From NCBI GenBank assembly GCA_963753055.1, contig CAVWAP010000002.1:1-64000 (forward strand): 64,000 bases of DNA, given 5' to 3'. The DNA comes from JAUWGC01 sp963753055 (GTDB lineage Bacteria > Bacteroidota > Bacteroidia > Bacteroidales > B18-G4). Each line of letters starts with the position of its first letter. Positions within the stretch are counted from its first letter, which is position 1. Made by a program: the position numbers and the translations under genes. The notes beneath the pieces were generated by a model. It did no database searches. It saw only the letters and a list, made by a program, of their open reading frames with translations, and was not told where the DNA came from. Of this stretch, positions 17,470-26,964 are shown in pieces.

Positions 17470-18105
17470 CTATTTGCGGCCAAAATCAGCCGGGATCTCA
17501 CCCCAGACCCTGGTCTCCCACTTCAGTATCTTGTTGGGATAGTCGTTGTTAGCCAGCCAAAACTCGGCCCGCCACACCAGCTCAAACAGTTTTTTGTTCT
17601 TCGGGGAAGGTGTGAGTTTGGTCTTTGTCTTCTTCTCCTTCACCCACTTCATGGCTGTCCGGGAATCCGAGTATACAGGAAAGGTAAAATCACGCTCTTT
17701 TAAATAAGCCAGCGCATGAACAATGGCAAGGAACTCGCCGATGTTCACAGTAGCTTCCGGGAAAGGCCCCTGCCGGAAGAGCTCTGCGCCCGTCATGGTG
17801 TCCACCCCCCGGTACTCCATCCTGCCCGGGTTACCGCTGCTGGCAGCGTCAACGCAAATGCTGTCCTGTATGGGCTCTCCAAAAAGGGCCTTCTCTTCTT
17901 CCGTCCTCTCGTGGATACGCATGTCTTTCCCTATATACTCCTGCGGGTCACCCAGAAAGGCCTTCTCCGCCATCTCCCTGCTCTTAAATGACTTGTAAAC
18001 CGCCCCGTCATAATTGATGATCTGCCGTTCACACTCTTTCCACTCGGTGTAAACGCCCGGTGTCTTGCCTTCCCATACTACATAATACTTTTGCGTGGAC
18101 ATCAT
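17470..18105 (-). CDS. Ribonuclease H1 family protein with viroplasmin-like domain
   Basis: A 211-residue two-domain protein. Residues 1-55 are the viroplasmin/RNase H1 N-terminal RNA-DNA hybrid-binding domain (YYVVWEGKTPGVYTEWKECE, YKSFKSREMAEKAF). Residues about 80-211 are the nuclease domain with the acidic set visible: D in VDAASSGNPG, E in NIGEFLAIVHAL, D in YSDSRTA and D in WGEIPADFGRK. It would cut the RNA strand of RNA-DNA hybrids in the cytoplasm. ATG codons at 18105 and 18102 are both usable. It is divergent from gldH. Confidence 0.92.
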   Translation of the reverse strand: MMSTQKYYVVWEGKTPGVYTEWKECERQIINYDGAVYKSFKSREMAEKAFLGDPQEYIGKDMRIHERTEEEKALFGEPIQDSICVDAASSGNPGRMEYRGVDTMTGAELFRQGPFPEATVNIGEFLAIVHALAYLKERDFTFPVYSDSRTAMKWVKEKKTKTKLTPSPKNKKLFELVWRAEFWLANNDYPNKILKWETRVWGEIPADFGRK

Positions 18106-18183
18106 GTTGCTCCTTAACCTGGAACAAATTTAACAAAACTAATGGAGGATATTATGGTTATATTTGCTCATCAGAGCCGGACC

Positions 18184-18654
18184 ATGAAAACTTTATCACA
18201 CAAAATATTTCTCCCCGCCCTCATCACATTAATGCTTTTCTCGTGTGGCAGCGGCAGGGTATATGAAGAATACAAAAAGCTTCCTGATTACAGCTGGAGC
18301 CGTTTTGAAAATATCATCTTCGAAACAGAGATTGAGGATGCCGATGCTAATTATAACATCTACATAGCCATTCGCCATATCACTCAGTACCCTTTTAAGA
18401 ACCTTTTGGTCACCACCATCATGCAAACCCCTTCCGGTGAACAGCGCCTTCTTGAATATGACCTGAAGCTGCGTGATGATAATGGTAAGCCCCTGGGTAA
18501 TGGCATGGGCGAGCTCTGGGATATTAACATCCCCCTGCGCAAAAATTTTAAGTTCAATGAAGCAGGGCCGCTGATCATCGAGTTTGAAAACAGGATGCCC
18601 CAGCCCCAAACACCGGGAATAATGGAAATAGGATTAATTATTGAAAAGATCTAA
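18184..18654 (+). CDS. gldH: Gliding motility / T9SS lipoprotein GldH
   Basis: Lipoprotein with a lipobox ending LMLFSC, then the GldH pattern (YEEYKKLPDYSWSR, IYIAIRHITQYPFKNLLV, GNGMGELWDINIPLRKNFKF). GldH is required for gliding and accessory to type IX secretion in Flavobacteria, and is also kept in non-gliding Bacteroidetes. From the ATG at 18184 it is 156 residues, normal for the family; the longer frame from 18142 adds residues before the signal peptide and is unlikely. The 3' end overlaps ribF on the other strand by 21 bases. It fits the several T9SS cargo proteins in this window. Confidence 0.9.
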   Translation: MKTLSHKIFLPALITLMLFSCGSGRVYEEYKKLPDYSWSRFENIIFETEIEDADANYNIYIAIRHITQYPFKNLLVTTIMQTPSGEQRLLEYDLKLRDDNGKPLGNGMGELWDINIPLRKNFKFNEAGPLIIEFENRMPQPQTPGIMEIGLIIEKI

Positions 18655-19563
18655 CACCTGCTCCCTGTCTTTTACCAGCTGCTCTTTCAACCCTTCAAGG
18701 TTCTCAAACCTGACCTCGTCCCTGATACGGTCGATAAAGCCAATGCTGATCTCTTCACCATAGATATCCTGGTCAAAATCGAAGATATGAACCTCGATCG
18801 TCAGGTCGCCGTCCTCAACTGTCGGGCGATAGCCAATGTTGCCCATCCCCCGGAAATGCTTGTTGTTCCACTCAACAGTGCAGGCGTACACACCGATGGC
18901 AGAAATTAATTTGTAACTGTCGTCAAGCTCTATATTGGCCGTGGGAAAGCCGATGGTCCTGCCTATTTTCTTGCCCTGAACAACTTTTCCGGTGATAGAA
19001 TAATCATATCCCAGCATCTCATTGGCCAGCGCCACCTGCCCCAGCCTCAAAGCGGCACGGACCTTGGTTGAGCTTACGCTCATATTGTGCACGTATTGCT
19101 CCGGCACCTTTTCTACCGTAAAACCGTATTCTTTTCCCAGCTCTACGAGGGTTTCATAACCACCCTCCCTGTCCTTGCCGAAATGATGGTCATAGCCCGT
19201 AATAAGCTTTTCTGCCTTAAGGGTATCCGCCAGGATATATTTGATAAACCCTGTTGATGACAGGTGTGAAAATTCCAGGGTAAACTCAATAATTACAAGA
19301 TGGTCTATCCCGGCTTCCTCAATAAGCTTGTATTTTTTCTGCTGGGTGTTGATAAACTTAAGGTCACGGGAGTCGGGATGCACAACCAGGCGGGGGTGGG
19401 GATGGAATGTCACCACTACCGTTTCGCCTCCTGTCTCTTTGGACAGGTCCTTCATCCGATCAAAAATCTTCTGGTGGCCCAGGTGTACGCCGTCAAAAGT
19501 GCCGACGGTTACCACCGGGTGCTTCACCTGCTCAAAATCATCAAGGTTATGGTGTATTTTCAC
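18634..19563 (-). CDS. ribF: Bifunctional riboflavin kinase / FAD synthetase
   Basis: Makes FMN from riboflavin and then FAD from FMN. The N-terminal nucleotidyltransferase half carries the VGTFDGVHLGHQKIF signature with its HxGH-type motif and YDHHFGKDREG. The C-terminal flavokinase half carries GKKIGRTIGFPTANIEL. At 309 residues it is a full-length two-domain enzyme. It is followed closely upstream on the same strand by asd (15-base gap), so the two may be co-transcribed. It converges on gldH with an overlap of 21 bases. Confidence 0.95.
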   Translation of the reverse strand: MKIHHNLDDFEQVKHPVVTVGTFDGVHLGHQKIFDRMKDLSKETGGETVVVTFHPHPRLVVHPDSRDLKFINTQQKKYKLIEEAGIDHLVIIEFTLEFSHLSSTGFIKYILADTLKAEKLITGYDHHFGKDREGGYETLVELGKEYGFTVEKVPEQYVHNMSVSSTKVRAALRLGQVALANEMLGYDYSITGKVVQGKKIGRTIGFPTANIELDDSYKLISAIGVYACTVEWNNKHFRGMGNIGYRPTVEDGDLTIEVHIFDFDQDIYGEEISIGFIDRIRDEVRFENLEGLKEQLVKDREQVLDLFNN

Positions 19564-19578
19564 TAATGCTGCCTTAAA

Positions 19579-20571
19579 CTAGATCAATTTGTTCTTCACA
19601 ATGAGTTCTGCTATCTGAACCGCATTGGTTGCTGCTCCCTTCCTTAGATTATCCGCTACGATCCACATGTTCAGTGTGTTGGCATTGGAAAAATCCCTCC
19701 TGATCCTGCCTACAAAGACTTCATTCCTGCCCCGGACGGCGATCGGTGTCGGGTAACCAAGACTGGGTACATCATCTTCAACAATTACCCCTTCCGTTTG
19801 GTTCAATATCTCCCTGACATCATCAATATTAAATTCTTTCTCAAACTCCACATTCACCGCCTCTGAATGGCCGGTATGTACCGGTACCCTGACAGCCGTT
19901 GCAGTAACCCGGATATTATTATCTTCCAGGATCTTCTGGGTCTCATTCACAAGCTTCAGCTCCTCTGAAGAATATCCTGTTTCATTGAAATCCCCGGCAT
20001 GAGGAAGTACATTGTCGTGGATCGGGTAAGGATAAACTGATATCCCTTCTTTGCCCTGCCTTTCGTTATCAAGCTGACTAACAGCCATGTATCCTGTTCC
20101 GGACACAGACTGATAGGTGGACACTACTATTCGCTTGATTTTAAACTCTTTGTGCAGGGGGGCCAGGGGCAGGACCAATTGAATGGTAGAGCAATTGGGG
20201 TTGGCAATAATCCTGCTTTTCTTGTTCAGGGTGTCCGGGTTGATCTCCGGGACAACCAGGGGTACGTTTTCATCCATACGCCAGGCCGAAGAGTTATCTA
20301 CCACAAAAATGTTGCTGCCGGAAAAGTGTGGCGCCCAGGTTTTGGAAACCTCAGCGCCGGCAGAGAAAATAGCAATGTCGGGATTGGCTTCAAGGCCATC
20401 GCCTATGCTCACAACTTTGTGTTTTTCCTTATTGAATTCAACGGTCTTGTCGATGGAGCGCATAGAGGCTACGGGGACTAGTTCTGTTTGGTGGAAGATT
20501 GCGCTTTCTTCCAGCACTTTTAATACCTCTAATCCTACGAGGCCTGTTACGCCTACAACTGCAATTTTCAT
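19579..20571 (-). CDS. asd: Aspartate-semialdehyde dehydrogenase
   Basis: Reduces aspartyl phosphate to the semialdehyde, feeding lysine/diaminopimelate, threonine and methionine synthesis. The N-terminal NADP-binding motif is VVGVTGLVGLEVLKVL. The active-site cysteine is in IIANPNCSTIQLVLPLAP, with STYQSVSGTGYMAV following and the substrate-binding VRVPVHTGHSEAVNVEF. At 330 residues the length is normal. It starts at 20571 and shares a promoter region with the divergent secreted gene at 20653, where a relic of the TTTGGGTATTAACTA box sits. Confidence 0.95.
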   Translation of the reverse strand: MKIAVVGVTGLVGLEVLKVLEESAIFHQTELVPVASMRSIDKTVEFNKEKHKVVSIGDGLEANPDIAIFSAGAEVSKTWAPHFSGSNIFVVDNSSAWRMDENVPLVVPEINPDTLNKKSRIIANPNCSTIQLVLPLAPLHKEFKIKRIVVSTYQSVSGTGYMAVSQLDNERQGKEGISVYPYPIHDNVLPHAGDFNETGYSSEELKLVNETQKILEDNNIRVTATAVRVPVHTGHSEAVNVEFEKEFNIDDVREILNQTEGVIVEDDVPSLGYPTPIAVRGRNEVFVGRIRRDFSNANTLNMWIVADNLRKGAATNAVQIAELIVKNKLI

Positions 20572-20587
20572 GAGTACAAAATGGAAT

Positions 20588-20607
20588 TTTGGGTATTAAC
20601 TATTAAA
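20588..20607. repeat. Relic of the four-helix-bundle upstream box
   Basis: TTTGGGTATTAACTATTAAA is identical over 20 bases to 36988-37007, upstream of the four-helix-bundle gene A. No GGGAACG and no such gene is present here. It lies in the asd / lamin-tail divergent promoter region, either as a scar of a lost cassette or as a shared -10-like element. Confidence 0.5.
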
Positions 20608-20652
20608 GGGCCTAAAGTTATATAAATAAATGCGATAAAAGTTTCAATACGA

Positions 20653-23242
20653 ATGAAAAATATCTGTTTAACCATATGCATTTTATGCTCCTGCCTGACT
20701 TTTGCCCAGGTGGAAGATGATTTTTCCGACGGGGAACTTCTTAATAACCCGGAATGGTTTGGTGATCATAATCTTTTCCGTGTAAACGATGAACAACAGT
20801 TGCAGGTTTATGCAGAAGATGCCGGAAAATCCTGTTTGTCAACACCTTTGGCGATTATGCAAAAAGCTGAGTGGAGATGCTGGGCCAGGCTGAAATTCAG
20901 CCCTTCAGCAAATAATAATGCCCGGTTTTATCTATTATCCGACAAACAGTATCTGGGTGGTCCGCTGAATGGTTATTTTATTCAGCTCGGCGAAGCCGGA
21001 TCTGATGATGCTGTTGCCCTTTACAGGCAGGAAGAAGAAAATGAGGTGCTGATATGCCGCGGGACGGATGGTTTGTTATCAACTTCCTTCACTATTAATA
21101 TTAAAGTAGTCCTTAATAGTGGTTCCTGGGAGATCTATGTTGATCCCCTCGGGGGAGATGAATTCCGGCTTGACGCCGTTGGGGTTGACGCCCCGGATAT
21201 AACATCAGGCTATCTCGGCCTCTGTTGTAAATACACTTCCAGCAACAGTAAGAAAATGTATTTTGATAATGTCTATGCGGGGCCCCAAATTATTGATAGC
21301 ATTCCTCCGGAGGTTTTAAAGGTGTCCGCCGAAGAGAAGGTCTTGAAATTGCTGTTTTCAGAATCACTGGATTTGTCATCGGCAGAAGATCAGTCTAACT
21401 ATTACCTGGATCAAAACCCGGAGGTCTCCCGACTCTGCCCGATTGGATAACGACAATCGTTCCCTGGTTCATCTTTATTATAAAACTGGCTTTACAAACG
21501 CTACAAATTATACATTGAAGATCAGCAATGTGTGTGATTTGGCAGGAAACTGCATGATCGAAACAAGTGTATCTTTTGCATATTTTATTCCCCGGCCATT
21601 TGATATCGTAATCAATGAGATCATGGCTGACCCGACGCCTGGTGTTAACCTGCCCCCCTGTGAATATATTGAACTGTTCAACCTGGCTGATTTTAGTGTT
21701 AGTATGGATAATTGGATATTGCGGGTAGGTAATAGTGATAAATTATTCCAGGGGGCCTTGATTGATGCCAATGCTTATTTAATCCTTTGTTCAGAAAACA
21801 GCGCGTTCGAAATGTCTTTTTTCGGACCCGTTTATGCCTTTTCAAGCCTTTCCCTTACAAATTCCGGTCAATCCCTGATGATATTGGATGTGGCCGGCCA
21901 AACTGTTTCTTCTGTGAATTATAATGATGAATGGTATAACGATGAAGACAAGGCCGGAGGGGGCTGGTCGCTGGAGCAGATCAATCCATATAATCCCTGT
22001 GCCGGCAATGGCAACTGGGTTGCATCTGTAAACGAGGAGGGTGGCTCGCCGGGGAAGCAAAATTCAGTATATGATGATTTCAATATTCCTGTTATAAGTG
22101 AAAGGGCCTGCTATGTGAATGACAGTACTTTCATATTATATTTCAGTCAGTTAATGGATACTATTACATTAAACACTCTGCAGGCATATGAAGTAGATCA
22201 TGGTGTTGGATCCCCGGTAAACATAAAAACTGATACACCGGTGTCTGATCAGGTGACGCTTCATTTTGATTATATATTTCAAAAAAGAATGATTTATACT
22301 TTGAAGGTAAAAGACCTGATCACAAACTGTGTTGGAGTACCCTTGCCCTCAACACAATTTGTAAGGCTTGGCGTCCCTGAAGAGGTCCAATTCAATGACC
22401 TGGTAATTAATGAAATATTATTTAACCCCCTGGCTGGTGGTGAAGATTATGTGGAAATATATAATCGTTCAGATAAGATCATCGGTTTGTCGGAAATTCG
22501 TTTGGCGTCTATCAAAAGCACCTTTCCTAACCCTGATGATACTGTTATTAAACCAATCACAGAAGCCTGTCGCCTGTGTTTCCCCGGAGATTATATTCTT
22601 TTAAGTAAAGATGTTGAAATTATTCAAAATCAATATTATACGGATAACCCGGAGGGCCATATTACAATGCGTTCTTTCCCTTCCTATAACAATGACGAGG
22701 GTCGTGTCGCCATTATTGGTGCCACAGAAGAAATTGTGGATTATTTCCATTATCAGGAGGAGATGCACCACCCCTTGCTAAATACTGTTGATGGTGTTTC
22801 CCTCGAACGCATACACTATGATCGCCCTGCAGATGACTTAAGCAACTGGCATTCAGCAGCTGCCCAGGTTGGGTATGGAACGCCCGGGTATAAGAATTCT
22901 CAGTTCCTGTCAACTGTTTTTCATGAAGACCCTATTCATCTCGAGCCGGACATAATATTCCCGGACAATGCTTATGGAGACCTGGGTAATCTTGGTATAC
23001 ACTATCAATTTAACCAGCCCGGCAATATTGCGAATGTGTTAATATTTGATACCCGGGGGTATCTCGTCCGCGACCTGGTTCAGAATGAAATTCTGGGAAC
23101 CAGGGGCTTGTTTTCATGGGATGGCACAGACGACAGAAACCTTCTGGCAGCCCCGGGAATATATATTGTCCTTGTAGAGGTGTTTAACCTCAGGGGTGGT
23201 GTTCAAAAATACAAAGATGTAGTAGTCGTAGGAACCCGCTAA
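20653..23242 (+). pseudogene. Secreted lamin-tail-domain protein, one frameshift
   Basis: Large exported surface protein. A signal peptide (MKNICLTICILCSCLTFAQ) and a lectin-like N-terminal domain run in frame 1 to a stop at 21448-21450. The remainder is in frame 2 (from about 21430 to 23242). There, lamin-tail (LTD) repeats appear twice, each opening VINEIMADP or VINEILFNP with CEYIELFN or EDYVEIYNRSD. An Ig-like segment lies between them, and a C-terminal FlgD-like domain follows (GLFSWDGTDDRNLLAAPGIY) with a basic end of the kind seen in T9SS cargo. The frame changes within about 21415-21440, near CCCGGAGGTCTCCCG. One missing base would restore a single gene of about 860 residues. Confidence 0.75.
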
Positions 23243-23967
23243 TCTGGCTTGGTGATCTTAAAGCCTAAAAACATCTGTAAATACAGGTTCCTTACCACAT
23301 TATCGATGTATTTGTAATTCTTTGCATAGATGGAGGTAAGTCCACAGGTGAGGGTTGCACCAAGGTTAACCCGGTGTTTACCTTCATAAATGGCCCCTGT
23401 AATGATGGCATAATCCCATGTTTTGATCTCCTCACTCTGGTCAAAAGGCTCATTTTCGACGTAAGTGAACGGGTGCTTGGGATCGCCAACTTCAATGTCT
23501 GCGCTTCCGTAATTACCGCCATCAAATAAATAAGAAAGCTGGAAACCCGCAAGGACTAATACTTTTTTTCCTACCTGGTAAGAGGCGTATACCGGAAAGT
23601 CAATGTATTTATTAGAAAATTTTCCTTCAACCCTGCCACGATAAGAGGTGAACGCTTTTGACGGGATGGTGTCCGTTGGTGTGATCGTATTATATTCGTA
23701 AACAGTATCGCCGGAAACAGGCGTGTCGAAGCGAGCACCCTTGAACGAGTATTGGCCGTCAAAATGGATGGCCCAGCGGTCTTTAAGCTGGTATTTGAAA
23801 AACAGGCCAAGAAGGGGGCCTACCCCAACCATGCCCGTGGCTCCTTTCTCAGCTACACCATATGGTGTTCCAATGTTTGCGCCACCCTTGAACCCGAAAT
23901 CGAATCCTTGTGCTGCTGCTTGTGAAAAGAGACCGGCAACAATAATCGTAAGTATTAGCTGCCTCAT
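23239..23967 (-). CDS. Outer-membrane beta-barrel protein (porin-like)
   Basis: A 242-residue protein with a signal peptide (MRQLILTIIVAGLFSQAAAQ), then repeated amphipathic strands (FDFGFKGGANIGTPYG, RWAIHFDGQYSFKGARFD, KYIDFPVYASYQVGKKVLVL) in the pattern of the small outer-membrane barrel family common in Bacteroidetes. What it carries or binds is not evident. Its 3' end overlaps the lamin-tail gene by four bases in convergent orientation, and it lies upstream on the same strand of nothing obviously related. Confidence 0.75.
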   Translation of the reverse strand: MRQLILTIIVAGLFSQAAAQGFDFGFKGGANIGTPYGVAEKGATGMVGVGPLLGLFFKYQLKDRWAIHFDGQYSFKGARFDTPVSGDTVYEYNTITPTDTIPSKAFTSYRGRVEGKFSNKYIDFPVYASYQVGKKVLVLAGFQLSYLFDGGNYGSADIEVGDPKHPFTYVENEPFDQSEEIKTWDYAIITGAIYEGKHRVNLGATLTCGLTSIYAKNYKYIDNVVRNLYLQMFLGFKITKPD

Positions 23968-23998
23968 GTTCTATACTTTTTTCCTTTTCCAGGATTGG

Positions 23999-24985
23999 TT
24001 AATCAAACTCAAATGATGCATTGTCAATATATAGCGTACTTCCAATCTTTGCAATAAAATATTCCCCTCCGGCAGATGAGGTAAATATAACCTCAATTGA
24101 ATCCGGCTCTTCCTGTGAAAAGTACGCGAATGGCAGATCAAATGGCGTATATACTGTTGTCGTATCTGTCCGCCTCATGATCGCCTCACCCACTTTTACT
24201 CTCTTTTGCAAATCTTTGTTCCATTTGAATAGTGTTGTTCTTATTTCACAAGAGTCACCCTGCTTGGGCTGATATTTAAAATACCCTTTAAACCTTGTGG
24301 GTTTAGACTTATATGGCGCACCCGTAACAAGGCTTTCCAGTGGTTTTTCAAGGTTAACATTAAATACCCCGGTAGCCACCGAGCCGGATAATATCGGCAG
24401 ATAGGGAACAGAGTCTGAAAACATCATTGCTGCATAGTTTCCATCCTGTGCATCATCCGTTTTCAGTGTTGTTGAGAAATAAAGGTTGGGGTTCAGGTCT
24501 ACCAGCTTGTTTACGGTTGCCCATGCCCTGTAAGGAGCGGGTTCTTCAAAATTCGGGTACTGTATCCAGCGCTCAAAGTTCATGTTGGGCATGGTGTCCA
24601 TTCCCGCTGTTTTGATCTCTACAACATTTGAACTGCTGCTTTCACCCTGATCGTTGTATGACCGCAACCGATAATAGTAGTTCGTCGTGAGATCTAATCC
24701 TTTAACCTCTGCAATCGCTTTATTACCAACATCTTTTCCATTATAGCCGTTTACGAAATTAGTAAAGCTGTTGTCTGTTGCAACATCCAGCTTATATCCT
24801 GTTGCGTTATCTGCCCCACCCCATTCTGCAAAAAAGTAAGTTGAGTAAACCCAGAGTGCTTTTGCTGCTGCCGGGGCCTGTGGCGGGTTGTTTTTATCAT
24901 CCTCATCCTTTTTACAGGAATATACAGCAACCAACACAGCCATTAGTATGGTGGTAAACAAAACCACATAGTAGTTTCTTTTCAT
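23999..24985 (-). CDS. Lipoprotein with fibronectin III and PCMD-like domain
   Basis: A 328-residue surface or periplasmic lipoprotein. The signal peptide ends in a lipobox (VAVYSC), followed by KKDEDDKN. Residues about 35-125 look like a fibronectin type III domain (TGYKLDVATDNSFTNFV, TTNYYYRLRSYNDQGESSSS). The C-terminal 200 residues resemble the putative carbohydrate metabolism domain (NMNFERWIQYPN, RFKGYFKYQPKQGDSCEI, IYTFD-like ending LYIDNASFEFD). The next gene on the same strand encodes a related domain, so the pair probably works on the same glycan or surface structure. Confidence 0.7.
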   Translation of the reverse strand: MKRNYYVVLFTTILMAVLVAVYSCKKDEDDKNNPPQAPAAAKALWVYSTYFFAEWGGADNATGYKLDVATDNSFTNFVNGYNGKDVGNKAIAEVKGLDLTTNYYYRLRSYNDQGESSSSNVVEIKTAGMDTMPNMNFERWIQYPNFEEPAPYRAWATVNKLVDLNPNLYFSTTLKTDDAQDGNYAAMMFSDSVPYLPILSGSVATGVFNVNLEKPLESLVTGAPYKSKPTRFKGYFKYQPKQGDSCEIRTTLFKWNKDLQKRVKVGEAIMRRTDTTTVYTPFDLPFAYFSQEEPDSIEVIFTSSAGGEYFIAKIGSTLYIDNASFEFD

Positions 24986-25008
24986 TATAGAAATTTTAGA
25001 TTTAATAA

Positions 25009-25914
25009 TTACTCGCTAACGAGAAAGGATCCGGAGCTAATACGTTTTACGCCATCTGACACATGAAAATAATATGTTCCTGTTGGCAGGTCTCCTACTT
25101 CCATTGTGATCTTTTGCTGATCAATCTTTTCTGTCCTTACCATTTGGCCTTCAAGATTATAAATGATCAGATCACTTTGTTCAACTTTCTTTTCAAACTC
25201 AAAAGTCAGATAATTATTTGTGGGGTTAGGATATACATTAACTTTCACCTCTGGGTAAATATCCAGTGCAATGCCAGCTTCTCCTTCAAACTCTACGGCA
25301 TCAACCCACATTGTTGATCCCAGTGCGGGTTGAAAAACGTTGGCGGAAGAAGCCACGATAATATTCATTGTATCAGGAGTATGATCACTGAAATAATTAA
25401 TGTCGATATTAAATTCCATCCAGTCGGTAACTTCCTCTGGACTAATGAATGTACCAATGCCAAGGGTGTCTCTTTTGCCTTTTGCTGGGAGCCATTCGGT
25501 TAAGAATACAAGCACAGCACAGGCATCACCTTCTACAGGGCTGTATTTATATTGTCCTTTCAGCTTGGCTGGCCTGCTGGTCCATGGTATGCCTCCATCT
25601 ATGGATGCTTCAGCGGTAATCATATTTACTGATAGCCATCCCAGTGTAACCACTCCGGGTACACTAAAAGTAAGTACAGCAACAGAGGTCATCCTGGCTG
25701 AAAAACTGCCGTCATAAGGATCATTGGCCTCTTGAAACACACACTTAACACCTGCAAGTGCTGTAAATGGGTTTGGTGTTCCCCAGTTGATTGGTGCCTC
25801 GATTTCCATATCCCAATGCTCATAACTGGGGTTTGGAATGGTGTCTGCTTTTTGTGCGTTTACCTGAAACGCAATAAGCACAAGGGGTATAATCAATAGT
25901 AGTGTTCTTTTCAT
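25009..25914 (-). CDS. T9SS-exported PCMD-like protein
   Basis: A 301-residue exported protein. A signal peptide (MKRTLLLIIPLVLIAFQVNA) is followed by a domain similar in layout to its neighbour (NPSYEHWDMEIEAPINWGTP, LKGQYKYSPVEGDACAVLVF, STMWVDAVEFEG) and by a typical type IX sorting domain of about 75 residues (VYPNPTNNYLTFEF ... GDLPTGTYYFHVSDG ... ISSGSFLVSE). It therefore needs the T9SS for export and is probably cell-surface. It is upstream of the lipoprotein gene at 23999 with a 23-base gap, likely an operon. Confidence 0.8.
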   Translation of the reverse strand: MKRTLLLIIPLVLIAFQVNAQKADTIPNPSYEHWDMEIEAPINWGTPNPFTALAGVKCVFQEANDPYDGSFSARMTSVAVLTFSVPGVVTLGWLSVNMITAEASIDGGIPWTSRPAKLKGQYKYSPVEGDACAVLVFLTEWLPAKGKRDTLGIGTFISPEEVTDWMEFNIDINYFSDHTPDTMNIIVASSANVFQPALGSTMWVDAVEFEGEAGIALDIYPEVKVNVYPNPTNNYLTFEFEKKVEQSDLIIYNLEGQMVRTEKIDQQKITMEVGDLPTGTYYFHVSDGVKRISSGSFLVSE

Positions 25915-25991
25915 ATCTGTAAGATTAGGTTAATTTTTGCTTTATGCGGGGGTAAATATACGGAATATTAAAATAATAGCAATTTTTTTGA

Positions 25992-26069
25992 GATGCCATC
26001 TCAGATTTCCCCCCCTCGAAAGCCCTATTATCACTGAGGTGATTTCTGGAATTTTGGGGAGATGGCATC
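25992..26069. repeat. Inverted repeat between the PCMD-like gene and comF
   Basis: GATGCCATCTC at 25992-26002 is the exact reverse complement of GAGATGGCATC at 26059-26069. The inner flanks (CAGATTTCCCC / TTTTGGGG) can extend the pairing imperfectly. It could be a terminator-like hairpin for one of the two same-strand transcripts. Confidence 0.6.
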
Positions 26070-26183
26070 CCGGTATAACAAACCCACCGAACCCACCGTA
26101 AACACTACAATGTGGGAGGAAAATTGATACAAAAACCGTTTTTTAAAGTGGTTGATAACCAGGGGGTTATAAATTAGGGTTTA

Positions 26184-26882
26184 TTAGTGCGATGAGAAAC
26201 CGATCGCTGCGACGTAAATTTTTACATTTTTAGCCTGCTGCAGGGCCTCGGCACAGGCCTCAATGGTCGCACCGGTGGTAATGACATCGTCAACAAGGAG
26301 AATATTTTTGCCTTCCAGTGCCCCGGGGTTCCTTAAAGCAAAAATACTCTCCACGTTCTTCCAGCGGTTAAACCTGGATTTTCGTGTCTGGGTCTCAGAT
26401 GCTTTTCTTCTATACAAGACCCTGGTATTGACGGGTTTATCCAATGCTTCTGCCAGCCCCCGGGCAAAAATTTCGCTCTGGTTGAAACCCCTTCTTCGTT
26501 TTTTCCGGGGATGTAATGGAACAGGAATAATCAGGTCGATTTGCTGATAATACTTTGAGTATTGTAACTCTTTCCCGTAAATCTCGCCTATGTAAATAGC
26601 AACCGCCTTAAAACCACGGTACTTAAGGGCGTGCACCAGCTTTTGAACCTTGCTGTTCTTCGTGTAATAATAATATGCACTGGCTTTTTCTATCCTGGCC
26701 CGGCCCCAGAACACCTGGTCAGCATTACTTTCCGGGTCGAGATGAAATTTGGTTTTGGGTAGTTGATATAAACAGGTCGTACAAATGGCTGTTTCGTGAA
26801 TAAACAGTGCCTGCCCGCAGGAATGACACAGACGGGGAAACAATAATCCTAAAAATTCATGGATAAATAAGAAATCCTTCAT
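26184..26882 (-). CDS. ComF family phosphoribosyltransferase-like protein
   Basis: A 232-residue cytoplasmic protein. The N-terminus has two cysteine pairs that could bind zinc (LCHSCGQALF, CTTCLYQLP). The C-terminal part holds the phosphoribosyltransferase signature NILLVDDVITTGATIEACAEAL. ComF is tied to DNA uptake in naturally transformable bacteria, but homologues are general and their role outside competence is unclear. The segment VPLHPRKKRRRGFNQSEIFA is family-typical. It is divergent from the ABC ATPase gene. Confidence 0.9.
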   Translation of the reverse strand: MKDFLFIHEFLGLLFPRLCHSCGQALFIHETAICTTCLYQLPKTKFHLDPESNADQVFWGRARIEKASAYYYYTKNSKVQKLVHALKYRGFKAVAIYIGEIYGKELQYSKYYQQIDLIIPVPLHPRKKRRRGFNQSEIFARGLAEALDKPVNTRVLYRRKASETQTRKSRFNRWKNVESIFALRNPGALEGKNILLVDDVITTGATIEACAEALQQAKNVKIYVAAIGFSSH

Positions 26883-26964
26883 GCTTTTTAATTGTTTATT
26901 CCCCTGAGAACATATTTGTTCCCACTATCATGTATCTTTATGCTGATAAATTGATCAAAAAGTT

